A DNA stretch of 64,000 bases. It comes from Venturia oleaginea (taxonomy: Eukaryota; Ascomycota; Dothideomycetes; Venturiales; Venturiaceae). Position numbers and translations under genes: made by a program. The notes beneath the pieces were generated by a model. That model worked only from the letters and a program-made list of their open reading frames with translations, was not told where the DNA came from and made no database searches. The DNA lies in the NCBI GenBank assembly GCA_013176395.1, contig JABMLP010000024.1, positions 664,808-728,807 on the forward strand, read 5' to 3'. Shown in pieces: positions 20,128 through 31,342 of this stretch (positions are counted from its first letter, which is position 1; each line of letters begins with the position of its first letter).

Positions 20128-21535
20128 ACAGGGTTCCTCAAATCTGACTGCGCAGGGCGCTCGGACCCACCATCCCTTCTCAATTTCCACTTATACACCA
20201 ACTTATCGCTCAATTTACCACCACCATGGCGCCTAGAACACCCAAAAGAAAGACTGCAAGGCGAGAATATGATACCACGAAGAGAATGCGATTTTTCCAG
20301 GCCTGGGATTGCAGGAATGAGGCTGACGGCGTCGGTACAATCGCATACCTCCCTGAAATCAATATACCAACTTCTACCGCACGTAGTTGGCTTAAACTAC
20401 GAGAACTTATTGGTGATGCAGCATTCAGATCACAGAGAAAGAGCAGTTGCATCATAGGGCGGCCTACCAAAGTATCTGCTTCAGATCTTACCCGCCTTAC
20501 GAACCAAGATGACCCATACACGAAAAAGGCTGGCAGGAACAAGCCAATTCCTGCCCCGGCAAGCCTTCCGCAGAGACATTACAGCGTCATGTATACAATT
20601 CAGGGGCTAGGCGATTCCAGAAGCGTTATCAGAAGCAGATATCCCAGGCAAATCGGCCAAAGAGGGTTGAATACGGTAAAGAACACGAGAAAAAGACCAT
20701 ACCAGGCTTCTGGAGTTGGATCACAGATGAAGCCCATTTTCAGTCAAAAGAACTCGCCAATGCACCTGAATATGAGCTACGCTTTCCAGGGCAATAGAGA
20801 GGTGTCAATGAGGAGCTAGAAGGCGTTTTGGATGTTACTATTCACGTCGCCGGCGGCATCTCATACAACAAGAAAGGAAACCTCATATTCTACAAGGATC
20901 CGGCTGAGCCATCAGAGAAGGTCCGTAGGCAAGTCAAGCAGCCTAAACAACTCAAATACGAGCTGAATTCAGTGTACCAAGCCCGGCTGAATGTCTGGCA
21001 AGACCTTAAGGCAAAGGAGGACGAAACACCAAAAGGAAACTGCATGACACAGGTTTTCTACGCCAAAAAGATACTGCCGCAACACATTGAAGCTATTCAG
21101 GCCTTGGAGAAGCGTCACCAGCGCAAATACTGGCTTCAAGAGGATGGTGATTCTTCTCACGGAATCAAGTGACCTAACAGTGACCCTGCAGTCATAAAAA
21201 GAGAAGCAGACCTTCTATTACTTATTCACCCTCCTCAATCATGTGATCTCAATCCCATTGAGTCTTGTTGGAACATCATTAAGTCCAGATTAGCTGGCAG
21301 GAGGTGGTCGTCGGTGGCTCATTTCAAGGCTGAAATCTAGGCAGAATGGGACAAGATAACGCTCACAATGATACGAAAAAGGATCAGAGAGATGCCAGAG
21401 AGATTTAAGATGATTCAGCAAAAATCAGAGATCCATTGCAGGTCAAACGTGTGGTAAATAGCATAATACATTCAAGTTCAAAAGACGGGATGGTGGGTCC
21501 GAGCGCCCTGCGCAGTCAGATTTGAGGAACCCTGT
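20128..21535 (+). mobile_element. DDE_3 (Tc1-like) DNA transposon with 49-bp perfect TIRs and 5-bp TSD
   Basis: Left and right ends are perfect 49-bp inverted repeats starting ACAGGGTTCCTCAAATCTGA. The 5 bp outside each end are both GCTCC (20123-20127 and 21536-21540). The inside encodes a broken transposase whose C-terminal block is of the Tc1/IS630 superfamily. A 5-bp duplication is not the TA expected for that superfamily. Length 1408 bp. Confidence 0.85.
20226..21420 (+). pseudogene. Broken Tc1-like transposase
   Basis: The first ORF (20226-20819) begins MAPRTPKRKTARREYDTTKR and has a helix-turn-helix-like segment (IPTSTARSWLKLRELIG). After a stop at 20817-20819 the same kind of sequence resumes in another frame at 20828-21172 (VTIHVAGGISYNKKGNL..., ending WLQEDGDSSHG). 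A third frame then gives HPPQS.DLNPIESCWNIIKSRL, the hallmark DDE_3 endonuclease C-terminus. At least two frame disruptions mean no functional enzyme from this copy. Confidence 0.8.
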
Positions 21536-21639
21536 GCTCCAGTACCTTGCTTATTAAGCATTGTGGCATGTTTTTTCCCATTGCTTTTTAACTTTTCACA
21601 CCAGCAACAAACACAAGGAAACATTCCACCAATCCCAGC

Positions 21640-23396
21640 ATGGGCCGTCCAAGAGGAAAGCCGAAGAAGGTGTCGGCCGAGAGTTCGGTAAGGAGATTCC
21701 CCGCCTATGACCTGAAAAGTTGACTGACCTATGGAAGCGACCTCAATCCGAAAACGATTACCTTGAGCAAGCGGATGAATTCGAATCTTCCGGATCGAAG
21801 TGGAAATCAGGGTGAGTATTTTCGTATGGTGTTATTGAGCAGACCATTGATTTCGACTTTTCCAGAGATCCTGCAAAAGCACTTCGATTCTACCAGAAAG
21901 CCGTGATAGCATACATCGAAGGATTGTCTAGATTTCCAAAGAGTTTCGATCTAGCATACAACAAAGCACTACTTCTCTATCACATCACCCAAGACAAAAG
22001 GATCACGCCATTGGTTGGACCCTTACTCGAGCTCCTGAAGGAAGCTTTGGACGCGCATCGATTCGCTTTGAGCATCGACCAAGAAAACCCAGATGTTTTG
22101 TTCAATACGGGTCAAGTTCTTGCGAGCTTTGCAGAGGAGCTGAACGAGAATGCTGATCAAGATCCTGGTTTCAAAGCACAAGCTGTGTCACTCTTGCAAG
22201 AAGCTGTTGAGCTATTTGCAGCTTGCTTGTCGAGACAAGAGATGGAATATACTCAATTACAGGAGATGCAAGGTGCCGCCAACGAAAGCCCATCATCAAA
22301 CCAGATTGAACAGTCTCCGCCTCCAACCAAGAAGACCGAATCAGAAGAAGGAGAACAATGGGCAGTAGTGCTTGAATCAATTACACCAGATACTCTCATC
22401 GAAACCGCTCTCGCTCAACTGGGCAGTCTATCATCCCTCGCCACTGTAGCAGCACCAACAAGTAACAGCTTACTATCCAATATATCAGAAATAGCGACTC
22501 CAATAGTCACGCAGAAACTCCCAAGCTATATCTCGCTGCTCCCCACATCAGTTGCCGAAGACGCCCTAGGAAACAAATCAACACCTTTCCTCGTAGTCTC
22601 AAACTCTTTATCAACATTTCACCCGGACGAACCAGCACACCCCACAAATCCTCAAGCCGAAGCAAACATCGAAGCAGACTTAGCCGTCGCAGTATTCAAA
22701 TCCGCCCTGTCAAGCGCAGAATACAAATCCAAACTCGCCTCAACAGAAACACACGCTTCTCGCCTCAAAGAGGCTTTCTCCCCACTCGTAGAAACGACAA
22801 ACGCAGAAACAACACCATTACCTTCATCTATCCAAATTCTCAGTGCCTACGCCGACGCCCTGATTGACCTCGCCGACACAGTCACGGAAACGGATCCCGA
22901 CCTCTCCCAGAATGATTCAGCATCTACACGCTGGACATCGCTTACCCAATCACAAGATCTTCTTACAAAAGTAACGACACTTCTTTCTTCTCCGGGTACC
23001 GCGTTAAGTAATGATCTCGATCTGCCTGGACGCGCACAAATCTATCTCCAACGCGGCGACATTGAATTACTCCGCTCAACACTTGCGCGTCTCCCCTCTG
23101 CCACATCTTCAATTTCTAGTTCTCTACCGACATTATTGAAGAATGCGGGAGTGTATTATCGTGGTGCGAAGGGATTGGCGGCACAAGATGGAAATGAAGA
23201 GTTGAGAGACGAAGCGGGTGTGAAGGCCGGTGTTGTCAAGGTTGCAGAGGGAATCTGGGGTGGTGGTGTTCCACTTGGTGCGATGAAAGAAAAGTTTCAA
23301 TGTATTGAAGGAGAAGTCGTGAGGGATACTATTAATGAGATGGTCGAAGAGAGGTTGATTGACGAGGGTGTGAGGAAAGTTATTTTTAGCGGCTAA
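21640..23396 (+). CDS. TPR-repeat protein (550 aa), 3' end altered by MULE insertion
   Basis: Three exons were rebuilt by hand: 21640-21687, 21738-21811 and 21866-23396 (introns 50 and 54 nt, GTAAGG/GTGAGT donors). Exon 1 gives MGRPRGKPKKVSAESS, a basic nuclear-type N-terminus. Exon 2 to 3 gives DYLEQADEFE...GDPAKALRFYQKAVIAYIEGL, then AYNKALLLYHI and DVLFNTGQVLASFAEEL, tetratricopeptide-like helical pairs up to ~residue 170. The rest is less ordered with acidic and Ser/Thr-rich parts. Such proteins are usually chaperone or assembly adaptors; I do not recognise the exact orthologue. The stop codon (GGC TAA) is supplied by the terminal repeat of the transposon at 23391. Without it the frame would end AGC TAG one residue earlier. 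Confidence 0.85.
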
Positions 23397-24977
23397 TGAC
23401 TGCACCCACAATCATCGATTTTTCGGACTATTGCATACATGATTGCGACGATTGCAATTATTGTATGTTCAATGATACAGACATACAATTCTGTAGCAAT
23501 CAACACAATTAATATAGTTATAGTCAGCACAGTGGAGGGCAACTTACCGTGCAAACTTCTGCTCAAAAACCCGATTTCAGCAACACCAACAACCTCAAAT
23601 TATACCTATGGCGACCCTATTATCAAGCCAGGCGCTGTCCCAGCGCTCTCAAAAACCTCCTGCACCTGAAGATATCCCTCTCTATCCAACGCTCCAACTT
23701 GGAATGACTTTCGAGACTCTTGAGGAAGCCAAGAACCTCATTACCGACGCGATTGCGGCCGCCAATGAGTCTTTCAACGTTAAGAACAGCAAGCCCCAGT
23801 TCTGACAACTCGAATGCCGTGGTCGTGAGAAGCATACATGCCATTTCGCAATACGAGTAGCCCTCGTAGGCAAGCCAAAGGAGTGGAAGTTACAACAACT
23901 TACGAAGCATACGTGTCCCTCAGTGTCGTATTGGCTGGCAGCAGGTTCAATCAGTCAAACATCTCGCTCGAAACCACTTCGATATCGTCTCCAATAATCG
24001 CAAACTCGCCTCGAAATTCGTACAAGATGAAGCACGTCTCGAGCAGGGCAACAAGATCTCCAGCCGGCAAGCCCATCGCACTGTGGTAGAGGTTAGGAAC
24101 CAGATTGAAGGGGTGGAGAGTAAGCAGTTTCAGTACATCAAACCCTTGCTACTGGCGCTTCACGACGCGAAGATTCACGATCATGAGTTCATCTCTGAGG
24201 AGGAGGGAGACATTAGCGCAGATTGGGCTGAACTCTGCAACTTATATAACGGCGCTACTATCAAGTACAAGTCAGAGAGAGGTGTCTTTCAAGCCGCTGT
24301 AATTATGCCTTCGGCGTATACTTTGGCTCTTGACAGATGTCGTAGTCTTCTCGTCTTTGACGGCATTCACTGCTCCTCCAAATATGGAGGCATCCTGCTT
24401 GTTGTCACCACCATGGATGCCGACGAAAACAACCTCCTTATAGCCTGGGCAATCGTACCTACAGAGTCAAAAGATTGGTGGGAATGGTTCCTCGAAGCCA
24501 TCGTCGAAAACCTCACAATGTTTGGTAAAGAAGAAGGCAATGACCCCGCCTGCGATGCCAGCGAGATTAGTAGTGACATTGAGTTGATATCGGAGGAAGA
24601 ATGAGCGATTTTGAGGCCGGCAGTATGTACAGCGGCCTTAGCACGGTTCTGAGCAAGATATTTGAGCCAAAACGATGAATTTAATTGAGTTGAGTCGATT
24701 GCCGTGTAGTTTGAGTTTGTACATTATTCAAATGCGGTTAGCGCCATTCTATGGTGATGGTCGGCGTAATGCCCCTGAGATTGACTTCGATTACAGCAGC
24801 GACTCTATGCAATGAATGGCTGAACCTTTTGGCCTCAAATATATAATCAGTGACTATCGCATACAATTAATGACTAAAACATACACGAATTTGTCTTCAT
24901 GCCAAATGATTGTGCTAGTCATTGCGTGTATGTGCTGGTCCGAAAAATCGATGATTGTGGGTGTACAGTCATTAGCC
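23391..24977 (+). mobile_element. Mutator-like element (MULE) with ~40-bp TIRs and 12-bp direct repeat flanks
   Basis: Left end GGCTAATGACTGCACCCACA and right end (reverse complement) GGCTAATGACTGTACACCCA agree over about 40 bp apart from a 2-bp indel. The flanks GTTATTTTTAGC at 23379-23390 and 24978-24989 are a direct repeat; the true duplication is probably 9-12 bp, the range for Mutator. The inside carries a decayed MULE transposase. Size 1587 bp. Confidence 0.88.
23608..24604 (+). pseudogene. Decayed MULE transposase
   Basis: The N-terminal part (23608-23805) gives LGMTFETLEEAKNLI..A, the FAR1/MULE N-terminal pattern. After an in-frame stop come remnants of the zinc-binding block (CRGREKHTCHFAIR ... 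KHTC). The second ORF (24083-24604) holds the catalytic MULE domain: FDGIHCSSKYGGILLVVTTM with the first Asp, then NLLIAWAIVPTESKDWWEWF. The third catalytic region and C-terminal finger are missing. It is non-functional but enough to assign the family. Confidence 0.8.
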
Positions 24978-25255
24978 GTTATTTTTAGCTAGAGAGTCCA
25001 GCTTTTTTGGAACGAGCTGTTACGGGGAACTCGTTTCTCAACACAGTTGATTATGTCAAGACCTTCTTGACACCTGTGTTCTCTTGTTCTGGTCCGCAGG
25101 TTTGGGGTAAGGGCAATATCAGTCTGGAAGTACTTACCTTAAGTACCTTCCCTTGCTCACGTTCTTTGGAGGCTCACTAGATCCTAGCCGTCCGATGTAT
25201 CTCCCAATTCAATTGTCGTCTAACCGATTTGATCCTCAGATCAATCTTGAACGCT
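24978..25255. other. Displaced original 3' region of the TPR gene
   Basis: Begins with GTTATTTTTAGCTAG, the copy of the target duplication that contains the presumed original stop (AGC TAG). The bases beyond should be the ancestral 3' untranslated region, now about 1.6 kb away from the coding exon. No gene is seen. Confidence 0.55.
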
Positions 25256-25635
25256 TGTCGGTTAGTATGAAGGTTGGGGGTGGGCTTGCTTCGTATGCAT
25301 GACTTGTGCTTGATTGTATCTAAGTAAAAGGTCGTTACTGTAGTAGGTTGAAGAAACTCCTATGTGAGAAACATAACATGAGATAACCACACCGAGAGAA
25401 AGGAAAGTCCGTCCAACGTCCTCCCTATATACCCTTCTGGTTCTGGGTGCTAAGGTGTATTCCCACACCTCTTGGCTCTTCCCACACTTCCCACACTGTG
25501 GGCAATGCCAAGTGCTGTGGGAACTGTGGGAATATCACGTGACTCCTGCACGTACTATTCTCTCTTAGGACTAACCTGGTTGCACCAGTCCCCTCTTGTG
25601 CGCCCAACGAATTCCACTCCACATCAGTCCTAACA
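25256..25635 (-). repeat. Solo LTR, copia-like in appearance (380 bp)
   Basis: On the minus strand it runs TGTTAGGACTG... to ...CATACTAACCGACA with TG/CA ends. It includes a TATATAGGGAGG promoter-like segment and an inner GTGGGAA-rich inverted block (25440-25535). The flanks ACGCT and ACAAC do not form a duplication. The terminal sequence resembles fungal copia LTRs; with no internal domain this is tentative. Confidence 0.5.
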
Positions 25636-25960
25636 ACAACTTCTTGTTATCCAACCATCCTCTGCAAGTCCCGTTGTCCCTGCTCTTCGGTCTTGAGGTG
25701 ATCTGTAACACAATCCCTATATTTCCACCTCATCGCCAATCCACCCCTTATCTCCAAAACGTCCTCGTTATACCTCCTCCCCATCTGGCGAACAAGCTTC
25801 CCCTTCCCCTTCCCCCGGCTGGCTAATCGCAACCCTCCTCTCGTTATGAACATCATCAACATACTCAGAACTAACATGCAACATCATCCGTGGGGCTTAG
25901 TATTTTCTTCCCCTTGGATATGGGGTTGATACCTCTATGGTTCCTTGATTCTTCTGTATA

Positions 25961-27787
25961 GAGTGTGGACCCCAGATATGACCCAACCCCAGATATAACC
26001 CACGAAAATCAAACCTCGACATGTGAGAACACTGCGCGCCGCCCACATGCCACTGGCGTTTTAATAAAACTATCTAATAAATCCTCAGAATCCTCATCTT
26101 GCTCCTCCGAACTAGTCTCAACTATAATAACTTTGCGTTGGCGCCCCCATGGCTTTTTTGCTTCAACGCGCGCCTCCTCCTCGCGGGCTATACGCAACAC
26201 TTCCGTAGTCGAATAGACCGCAACACCCTCTAATCGAACTCTTTTACCCTTTTTAGCCTTCTTCCGCTTCCGCAAAAGTTCGGATTGCTCAGCTATTTGT
26301 TTAGCTTGAATTGCAATGGTTGCATTTTGAGTTTCGCATAGGCGTATCATACGCTCTGCATAGCGCCGTACCGGCGAAACAACGGCATGGCACTCGCGCA
26401 ACGACTCTATGAACTTTTTATTTGATTTTGATAGTTCAACTACTTCTGGAGGAGAGCTCTGTAGTAAAGAGAGATCGAGAGTAGTTATTGCGCGTGGTGT
26501 AATTGGTTGTGGAGCCGGTATAGGTGAGTCTTTCGGAAGCCCTCTGAGTACTCGCATAGGAAGCGCAGACCATAAGCCGGTGCCACGCCATCCACTAAGG
26601 ATATTCTCCTTGCTCATAGCCCTTTCGCGTGCACGAGAGAGTAATTCAATCCATTCTGAGCGTGGGATGCGCTGTGAACTGAGCCGGGAGATCGCATGCG
26701 TTTCGATAGTATGGGCCCGTTTAAACGCCGCAAACACGCCTACATCAAGCGGTTGTAGTATATGTGAGCAGTGAGGAGGCATAATTAGGAGATCAATATT
26801 ATGCTCCATGCAGTAGGCAATAAAATCGACCTGTATATGACTTCCATGGCCATCCGCAACAAGTAAACGCTGGCGACCCGCAGCCTTCTCGCGGGTAAGA
26901 GGGTCGAAAACATTGATTAACCACGCCAACCCAAGGTTATTCGAGGTCCAGCCATTCTTGCTTGTTGCAAAGTGCCATCCCAGAGGTGATGATTCATTGA
27001 TCCATCGCGTATTAACGTCCTGGCCTTTGAATATCAGGAGCGGCGCCAGCGCTTTGCCTGCGGCATTGATGCACTCAATCACTGTTACCCACTCCTGTTT
27101 GCCTCCGATCACCTTGTACTTCTGTGTACTGTCGAGGTGCACAAGCACCTTCAACGTCTGCTCTTCGCCAATACCAAATCCAGCCTCATCCATATTCCAC
27201 ATATGCGCAGGATCGTACTTATGCTCCTGGAGCATCTCTCCGACTGCGTCAAACCAGCGTTTTACATGCTCATATGTTGCCCCCTCGTTGCGTACATGCT
27301 CTAGCTGACGAGCATATACTCCTGCTATCTCAGGATGTCTTTTTTGAAAGCGCTGGATCCATTTATCGTTGATAGTGAAGCGTGGGGTGGTAGGTAGGAT
27401 AAGATGTGACGCGTGCGTGTCGAATATGAATTGCGAGCTCTTTGAGCATCGGGTTGGTAATATCAGTTCCAGTATTTGTGTATCGCTTAATCCAGCGTAC
27501 AAGAGTATCTTCTTCCGCGATGGTAAGAATTTGGGTCATTTCGTGGCTGGTAGAGTTCGTCAAGCCGCCGTTGAGCCTGCGCTGTAGTGTTTTGTTATCA
27601 ACTTGAAAGAACTTTGCAGCAGCCCTAATAGACGAAAAGTCTTTATTTTGTAGTGCATAAATAGCCTTTGATAGATGAACTTCGTAATCCGGCGATTTTT
27701 TGGATGATTTTGAAGGCATTGGTGGGGATAACGCGTGTAGCATACGCTTTGGAGGATTTTCGTGGGTCATATCTGGGGTCCACACTC
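25961..27787 (-). mobile_element. pogo/Fot1-type transposon (1827 bp) with TA target duplication
   Basis: Inverted ends GAGTGTGGACCCCAGATATG... at both sides, flanked by TA (25959-25960, 27788-27789). The left TIR contains a local duplication of CCCCAGATAT (about 25971-26000). The inside encodes a pogo-family transposase with one frame break. Confidence 0.9.
26009..27785 (-). pseudogene. pogo-family (DDE_1) transposase with one frameshift
   Basis: The N-terminal frame (from ~27722; MLHALSPPMPSK...) has a CENP-B/Psq helix-turn-helix: HLSKAIYALQNKDFSSIRAAAKFFQV. It leaves frame near 27410-27425, where the second frame (down to 26009) takes over with WIQRFQKRHPEI (HTH_CENPB), MWNMDEAGFGIG (first catalytic Asp) and VADGHGSHI plus PPHCSHILQPLDVGVF (second and third catalytic region). 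Its C-terminal tail is basic then acidic. One single-base event separates the halves, so the copy is recent but probably inactive. Confidence 0.85.
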
Positions 27788-28098
27788 TATCAGACTCGAT
27801 ACTATGGAAAATCGTATATCGAAGCGCGAGGTATGGATTCTTGAAGACAGGGATGAGGTCTAGTATGTTGAGATCGTCCTCTTCATCTTCATCTTCATCT
27901 TCCTGCTTTTGGTCTTCTTCATCGGAATCTTATTCCTTCTGTCCTTCATCTCCATCACTTGTAGCCATATATATTCTCCTGGAATTGCAATTCAGCTTCT
28001 TACTCGGTTGGCTTAGCAAGTCCTATTTTTCTCATATCGGAGTAAGTGGATTTGCCAACCTATTGTCTACTTTCTCTTGATGTATCTGCTCCTTCTCG

Positions 28099-28352
28099 TG
28101 TCACGGTACGACCGCGGACAAGTTTTTCCCGCCGTTGGGGTGGCCCCACGGTACGTGATCAAGGCAGAACCGTAGTTCTGCCGAGGAAAGGTTTTAAAGC
28201 CTGCGTGGCTTCAACCAATTCGTAGCTCTTTGAGCTACGTCCTGTCGTTAAACCTGCCTGTTGGTTTGCCTGCCAGTTCGTATATAGCCTGTTGAATGAT
28301 ACCGGTTCCTGCTGCTGCTCCTTCCTCCTGATACCCGTACCGCCCCGTGACA
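28099..28352. repeat. Solo LTR (254 bp), second copy of the 1337-1591 family
   Basis: TGTCACGGTACGACCGCGGA... to ...CCCGTGACA; differs from 1337-1591 at about a dozen positions. The flanks TCTCG and TTTCG are a 5-bp duplication with one change. Confidence 0.85.
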
Positions 28353-29688
28353 TTTCGATACGCTCTGGTGTCTAAAATTCATTGTGTCGAGACTTTCTGG
28401 TTACTAAGCTCTGGCTGGAAGAGGATTGCTTCTTGTTTCGATTCTTTTTTCGATTCTTCTCTCAATTCTTTACTCAATTCATCTCTTCATACTGCTAAAG
28501 TAGAAGAGAGATACCGTCTTTGCCTGGGTATCGTCTTTGGCAGTGAAATGACCCTTGGAGGATGTTTACCTTGCTCATAGAAATCGGTATCTGGCTCGGG
28601 CTGAACAGAATTCTCTTTTGATGGAAGGACGAGCTGCGTGGAGACGGAGTCTTAATTCGGGCGTTTCGATGCCGAGTCCCTGTCTGAGGCCTGGGTGCCA
28701 TGTTTTCAAGAACCCGATGGACGCATTTGTGCTTGAGGTTGAGAGGCTGCTTGAGACTGTAAGGGTAGTGCCTGAGACTGAGAGATCGTTGCTTGAGACT
28801 GAGAGGCTGATCAACTTGAGAGGGTGTCGCTTGAGACTGACATGGTATCGTTTGGGATCTGACTGTGTGAGCGTCTTACTTCTCAACAAACGACATCAAA
28901 TTCAAAGCCTTGGAGAGATTTCTGGCAAGCTTCTCCTTTGCTTGCCAGGCATTTTGATGCTCGATCTTATCTTGGAAGAGTTGCGTGCGAACCAGTATTG
29001 TGGAAAACATACCTTGAATCGTTCACTTGTATTTTTGTGTGGGGATCTTTTTGTATGGGGGTCATACAGAAATTGTCCAAGCTCTCCTTTACCAACCAGA
29101 TTTTTCGATGTCCGATCGCGGCAGGTTGAGGTACTGTGCTCTTTTTTACATTAAACTGAGTGGGCGTATACCGTGGTAATGCGATAGTTTATTTGTTTGG
29201 TGTATCGAGCTCATCACCTTGGACCTGAAGATAAGCATCCTGCCACCAGCACGAAAAGCCCTTGCCTCAAATCATTACTGGGCTATCGCGTCTCTCTACC
29301 AATTTCTTGACATTTCGATTTTAGGCCAGACTCAAGCTTCCGCTTCCACAAAACACTTCTGATACCCACCTAACAGCCACTTCCACCCTTCCTTCCTTCT
29401 TCGGGTGACAGATATCAATTGAGTCACCACTGAATCAAGAACAGCAGAACCTGAACGCAATGACTCGAGAGTCCTAAGCTCCTATTCCCAACTACTCCAG
29501 TAATCACCAAAGCTTTCGAAGATCCCAGCCATGAATCGTGTCAAAATATAATCATCAAGCAGGCTGTCGATCAGTTGTCGGGCGTCCAAAGATAGTCGTG
29601 GTCTCTTCATTTGCTTTGGCTAGCCAGCTCGATCGCAGACATGGGCCTTTGCACTTGCGCAAACATGCGTCTGAGAAATTGCTTGGCT
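28353..29688. other. Intergenic, no supported gene
   Basis: About 1.3 kb. An ORF at 28555-29154 (+) rests largely on a degenerate ~24-bp repeat (GCTTGAGACTGAGAG-type, 28740-28840) and has no recognisable domain. The end near 29688 should contain the 3' untranslated region of the phosphatase-like gene. Confidence 0.5.
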
Positions 29689-30729
29689 TCATCGAAAAGG
29701 AACAAACTCCCTCCCAGAGAATCGATCTTGGTCATCGGCTATGATTTCACCCCCATCCTCCATATCTACATCCTCTTGTTCAATCTCGCGCTCGCGTTTT
29801 CGGCCACAGCCCAGAACAGGGGCATAGTAGCTATCAGGCTGGAGGGGCTGTGGAGATACAAGCGCTGATGATCCAAAGAAGGGACTGGTAACCGGCTGTC
29901 CTTGAGCGTGCATGGACTGGCCGTTCAGTTGTGCTATTTCGCGCTTTGCTGTGACTAGTTCGTCGTAGGTCTTGAGAAGTTGTTTCATCGAGTCGTCGAA
30001 AGAGCAACAAAATCTGCGCTGATTGCAAATCTGAGCTGCTTTGACGTAGTCGGTGGCAGTGAAAGTATCCATCAGATAGGCCGCAACCACACCAGCAGAC
30101 TTGTCGTTTCCGCTCTCACAAAACACAAGCACCTTGCCGTCAGGAATTCCGCCTTGAGGGTTCAGTAATTTTCTGTTGTGCATTTCTCGAAGATGTGAAT
30201 TGATGATGCGGGTCGTTGTTGGGAACAAGGATATCAGCTCTTGATTGTGAGCAACCTCGACTTTCGCCTTGGCAATACCGAGCTCGTCGGCGACCTTCAT
30301 AGGACCTTTCGTGAGCATTGATCCAGATGGAGTTTTGTGTCCGATAGCCAGGATCATGGTGATGCCTTCACGCTGGATGTAGTCTTTGTCACGCGCCGCG
30401 TTCTGGGGTCCTAGATACAGATACGAAAGGACGGACTGAGCTTGTCGACGATTCGTGTACGTCCAGCCACCACCAGATGTGGCTGGTTGGGCTAGTTTTC
30501 CAACATAATCCGTTTCCTGCAGAAAGTCGACGTTCACGGCAGGGTCCGGGTTATAGATGATATTACCAGGGTGCCAAGACGATTGGATATTATCCCAGAA
30601 ATTCAGCGCAGGAATGACAACTCGTGGAGGAGTGGGTATTCTGAATACGTAGTCTTCTGAGCGTGCATGGCCAAGGTGAGAATTGTCGGACATGGCCTGC
30701 TCGTTATGCTCTGGTGGTGGCAAAGCCAT
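29689..30729 (-). CDS. Dual-specificity phosphatase-like protein (346 aa), atypical active site
   Basis: The central domain (residues ~90-260) has the dual-specificity phosphatase layout: VLSYLYLGPQNAARDKDYIQ, ITMILAIG, then FPTTTRIINSHL and the signature VLVFCESGNDKSAGVVAAYL near residue 200. The canonical HCx5R motif reads F-C-E-S-G-N-D-K: the nucleophilic Cys is present, the preceding His is Phe and the phosphate-binding Arg is Lys. That suggests weak or absent catalysis, as in STYX-type phosphate-binding proteins, though fungal members with FCExGN exist. The tail is Gln/Pro-rich then acidic (EREIEQEDVDMEDGGE). Its neighbour at 31343 is an intact tyrosine phosphatase on the same strand. 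Confidence 0.8.
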   Translation of the reverse strand: MALPPPEHNEQAMSDNSHLGHARSEDYVFRIPTPPRVVIPALNFWDNIQSSWHPGNIIYNPDPAVNVDFLQETDYVGKLAQPATSGGGWTYTNRRQAQSVLSYLYLGPQNAARDKDYIQREGITMILAIGHKTPSGSMLTKGPMKVADELGIAKAKVEVAHNQELISLFPTTTRIINSHLREMHNRKLLNPQGGIPDGKVLVFCESGNDKSAGVVAAYLMDTFTATDYVKAAQICNQRRFCCSFDDSMKQLLKTYDELVTAKREIAQLNGQSMHAQGQPVTSPFFGSSALVSPQPLQPDSYYAPVLGCGRKREREIEQEDVDMEDGGEIIADDQDRFSGREFVPFR

Positions 30730-31342
30730 TAGGGCGCATTTGGTGGTGAAAATCGAGCAGGTTGCAAGTGCAATTAATGGGTTGGAGATAGAAGGGCGAT
30801 TTCAGGAATGCGATCAAGTGATCTCGATATTCCTTTGATCGTTGGGCCGCGGACGTTGAAGTTGAAGATGGCGCGCTTTGCATCGGCGGCTTGATTTGTT
30901 CGCTGGGAGTTTTGGCTTTGATGGGGGAAGGAAAGCTCTGCCTGGATGTTGAGGGGAGTCACTGCCAATGTCATGGTTGCATTGACGTTGATGTTCTAGA
31001 GAACTGGCACGTGAAATCTCAGGCTGAAATGAGGCTCAACGCTAGTGTTACCCGACCCAATGAGACCTCACTCTCGTTATCCAGCTGGAGCTTTCCGAGC
31101 ACCGTACACCCGGGAATCTTCCTTGGTCCTCACTTTACATAGTGGTATCCGGGTTTTGAAACGTTTATGCAGCATAGACAGCAGAGTCCTTGTGCCCATT
31201 GATTTACAAAAATGAAATGGAATGGATCTATAACAGCCTTCGACCAATCTTTGGTAATACAAACGGCGAGCCAACATGTACGATAAACGATGCACAAACT
31301 GGGTATCTTTTCATTCTGCTCATGACTTCCTATGTCATTTCT
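30730..31342. other. Intergenic between two minus-strand phosphatase genes
   Basis: 613 bp holding the 3' region of the LMW phosphatase and the promoter of the dual-specificity-like gene. No additional ORF with family features. Confidence 0.5.

Larger units (their letters stand above)
25871..27968 (-). pseudogene. Small acidic ORF split by the pogo element
   Basis: On the minus strand an ATG at 27966-27968 opens an acidic frame (MATSDGDEGQKE, then stop, then DSDEEDQKQEDEDED...). It runs into the right end of the pogo element. When the element and one TA are removed the frame continues on the far side into SDTEESRNHRGI... and ends at TAG 25871-25873, for about 100 residues in all. It also carries an internal TAA at 27930-27932. 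I do not recognise the family. The perfect frame continuity across the insertion supports a former coding sequence. Confidence 0.5.

Noticed and set aside
28555..29154. 199-aa plus-strand ORF
   Set aside because: Built on a degenerate GAGACTGAGAG repeat, no recognisable family and no neighbouring support.
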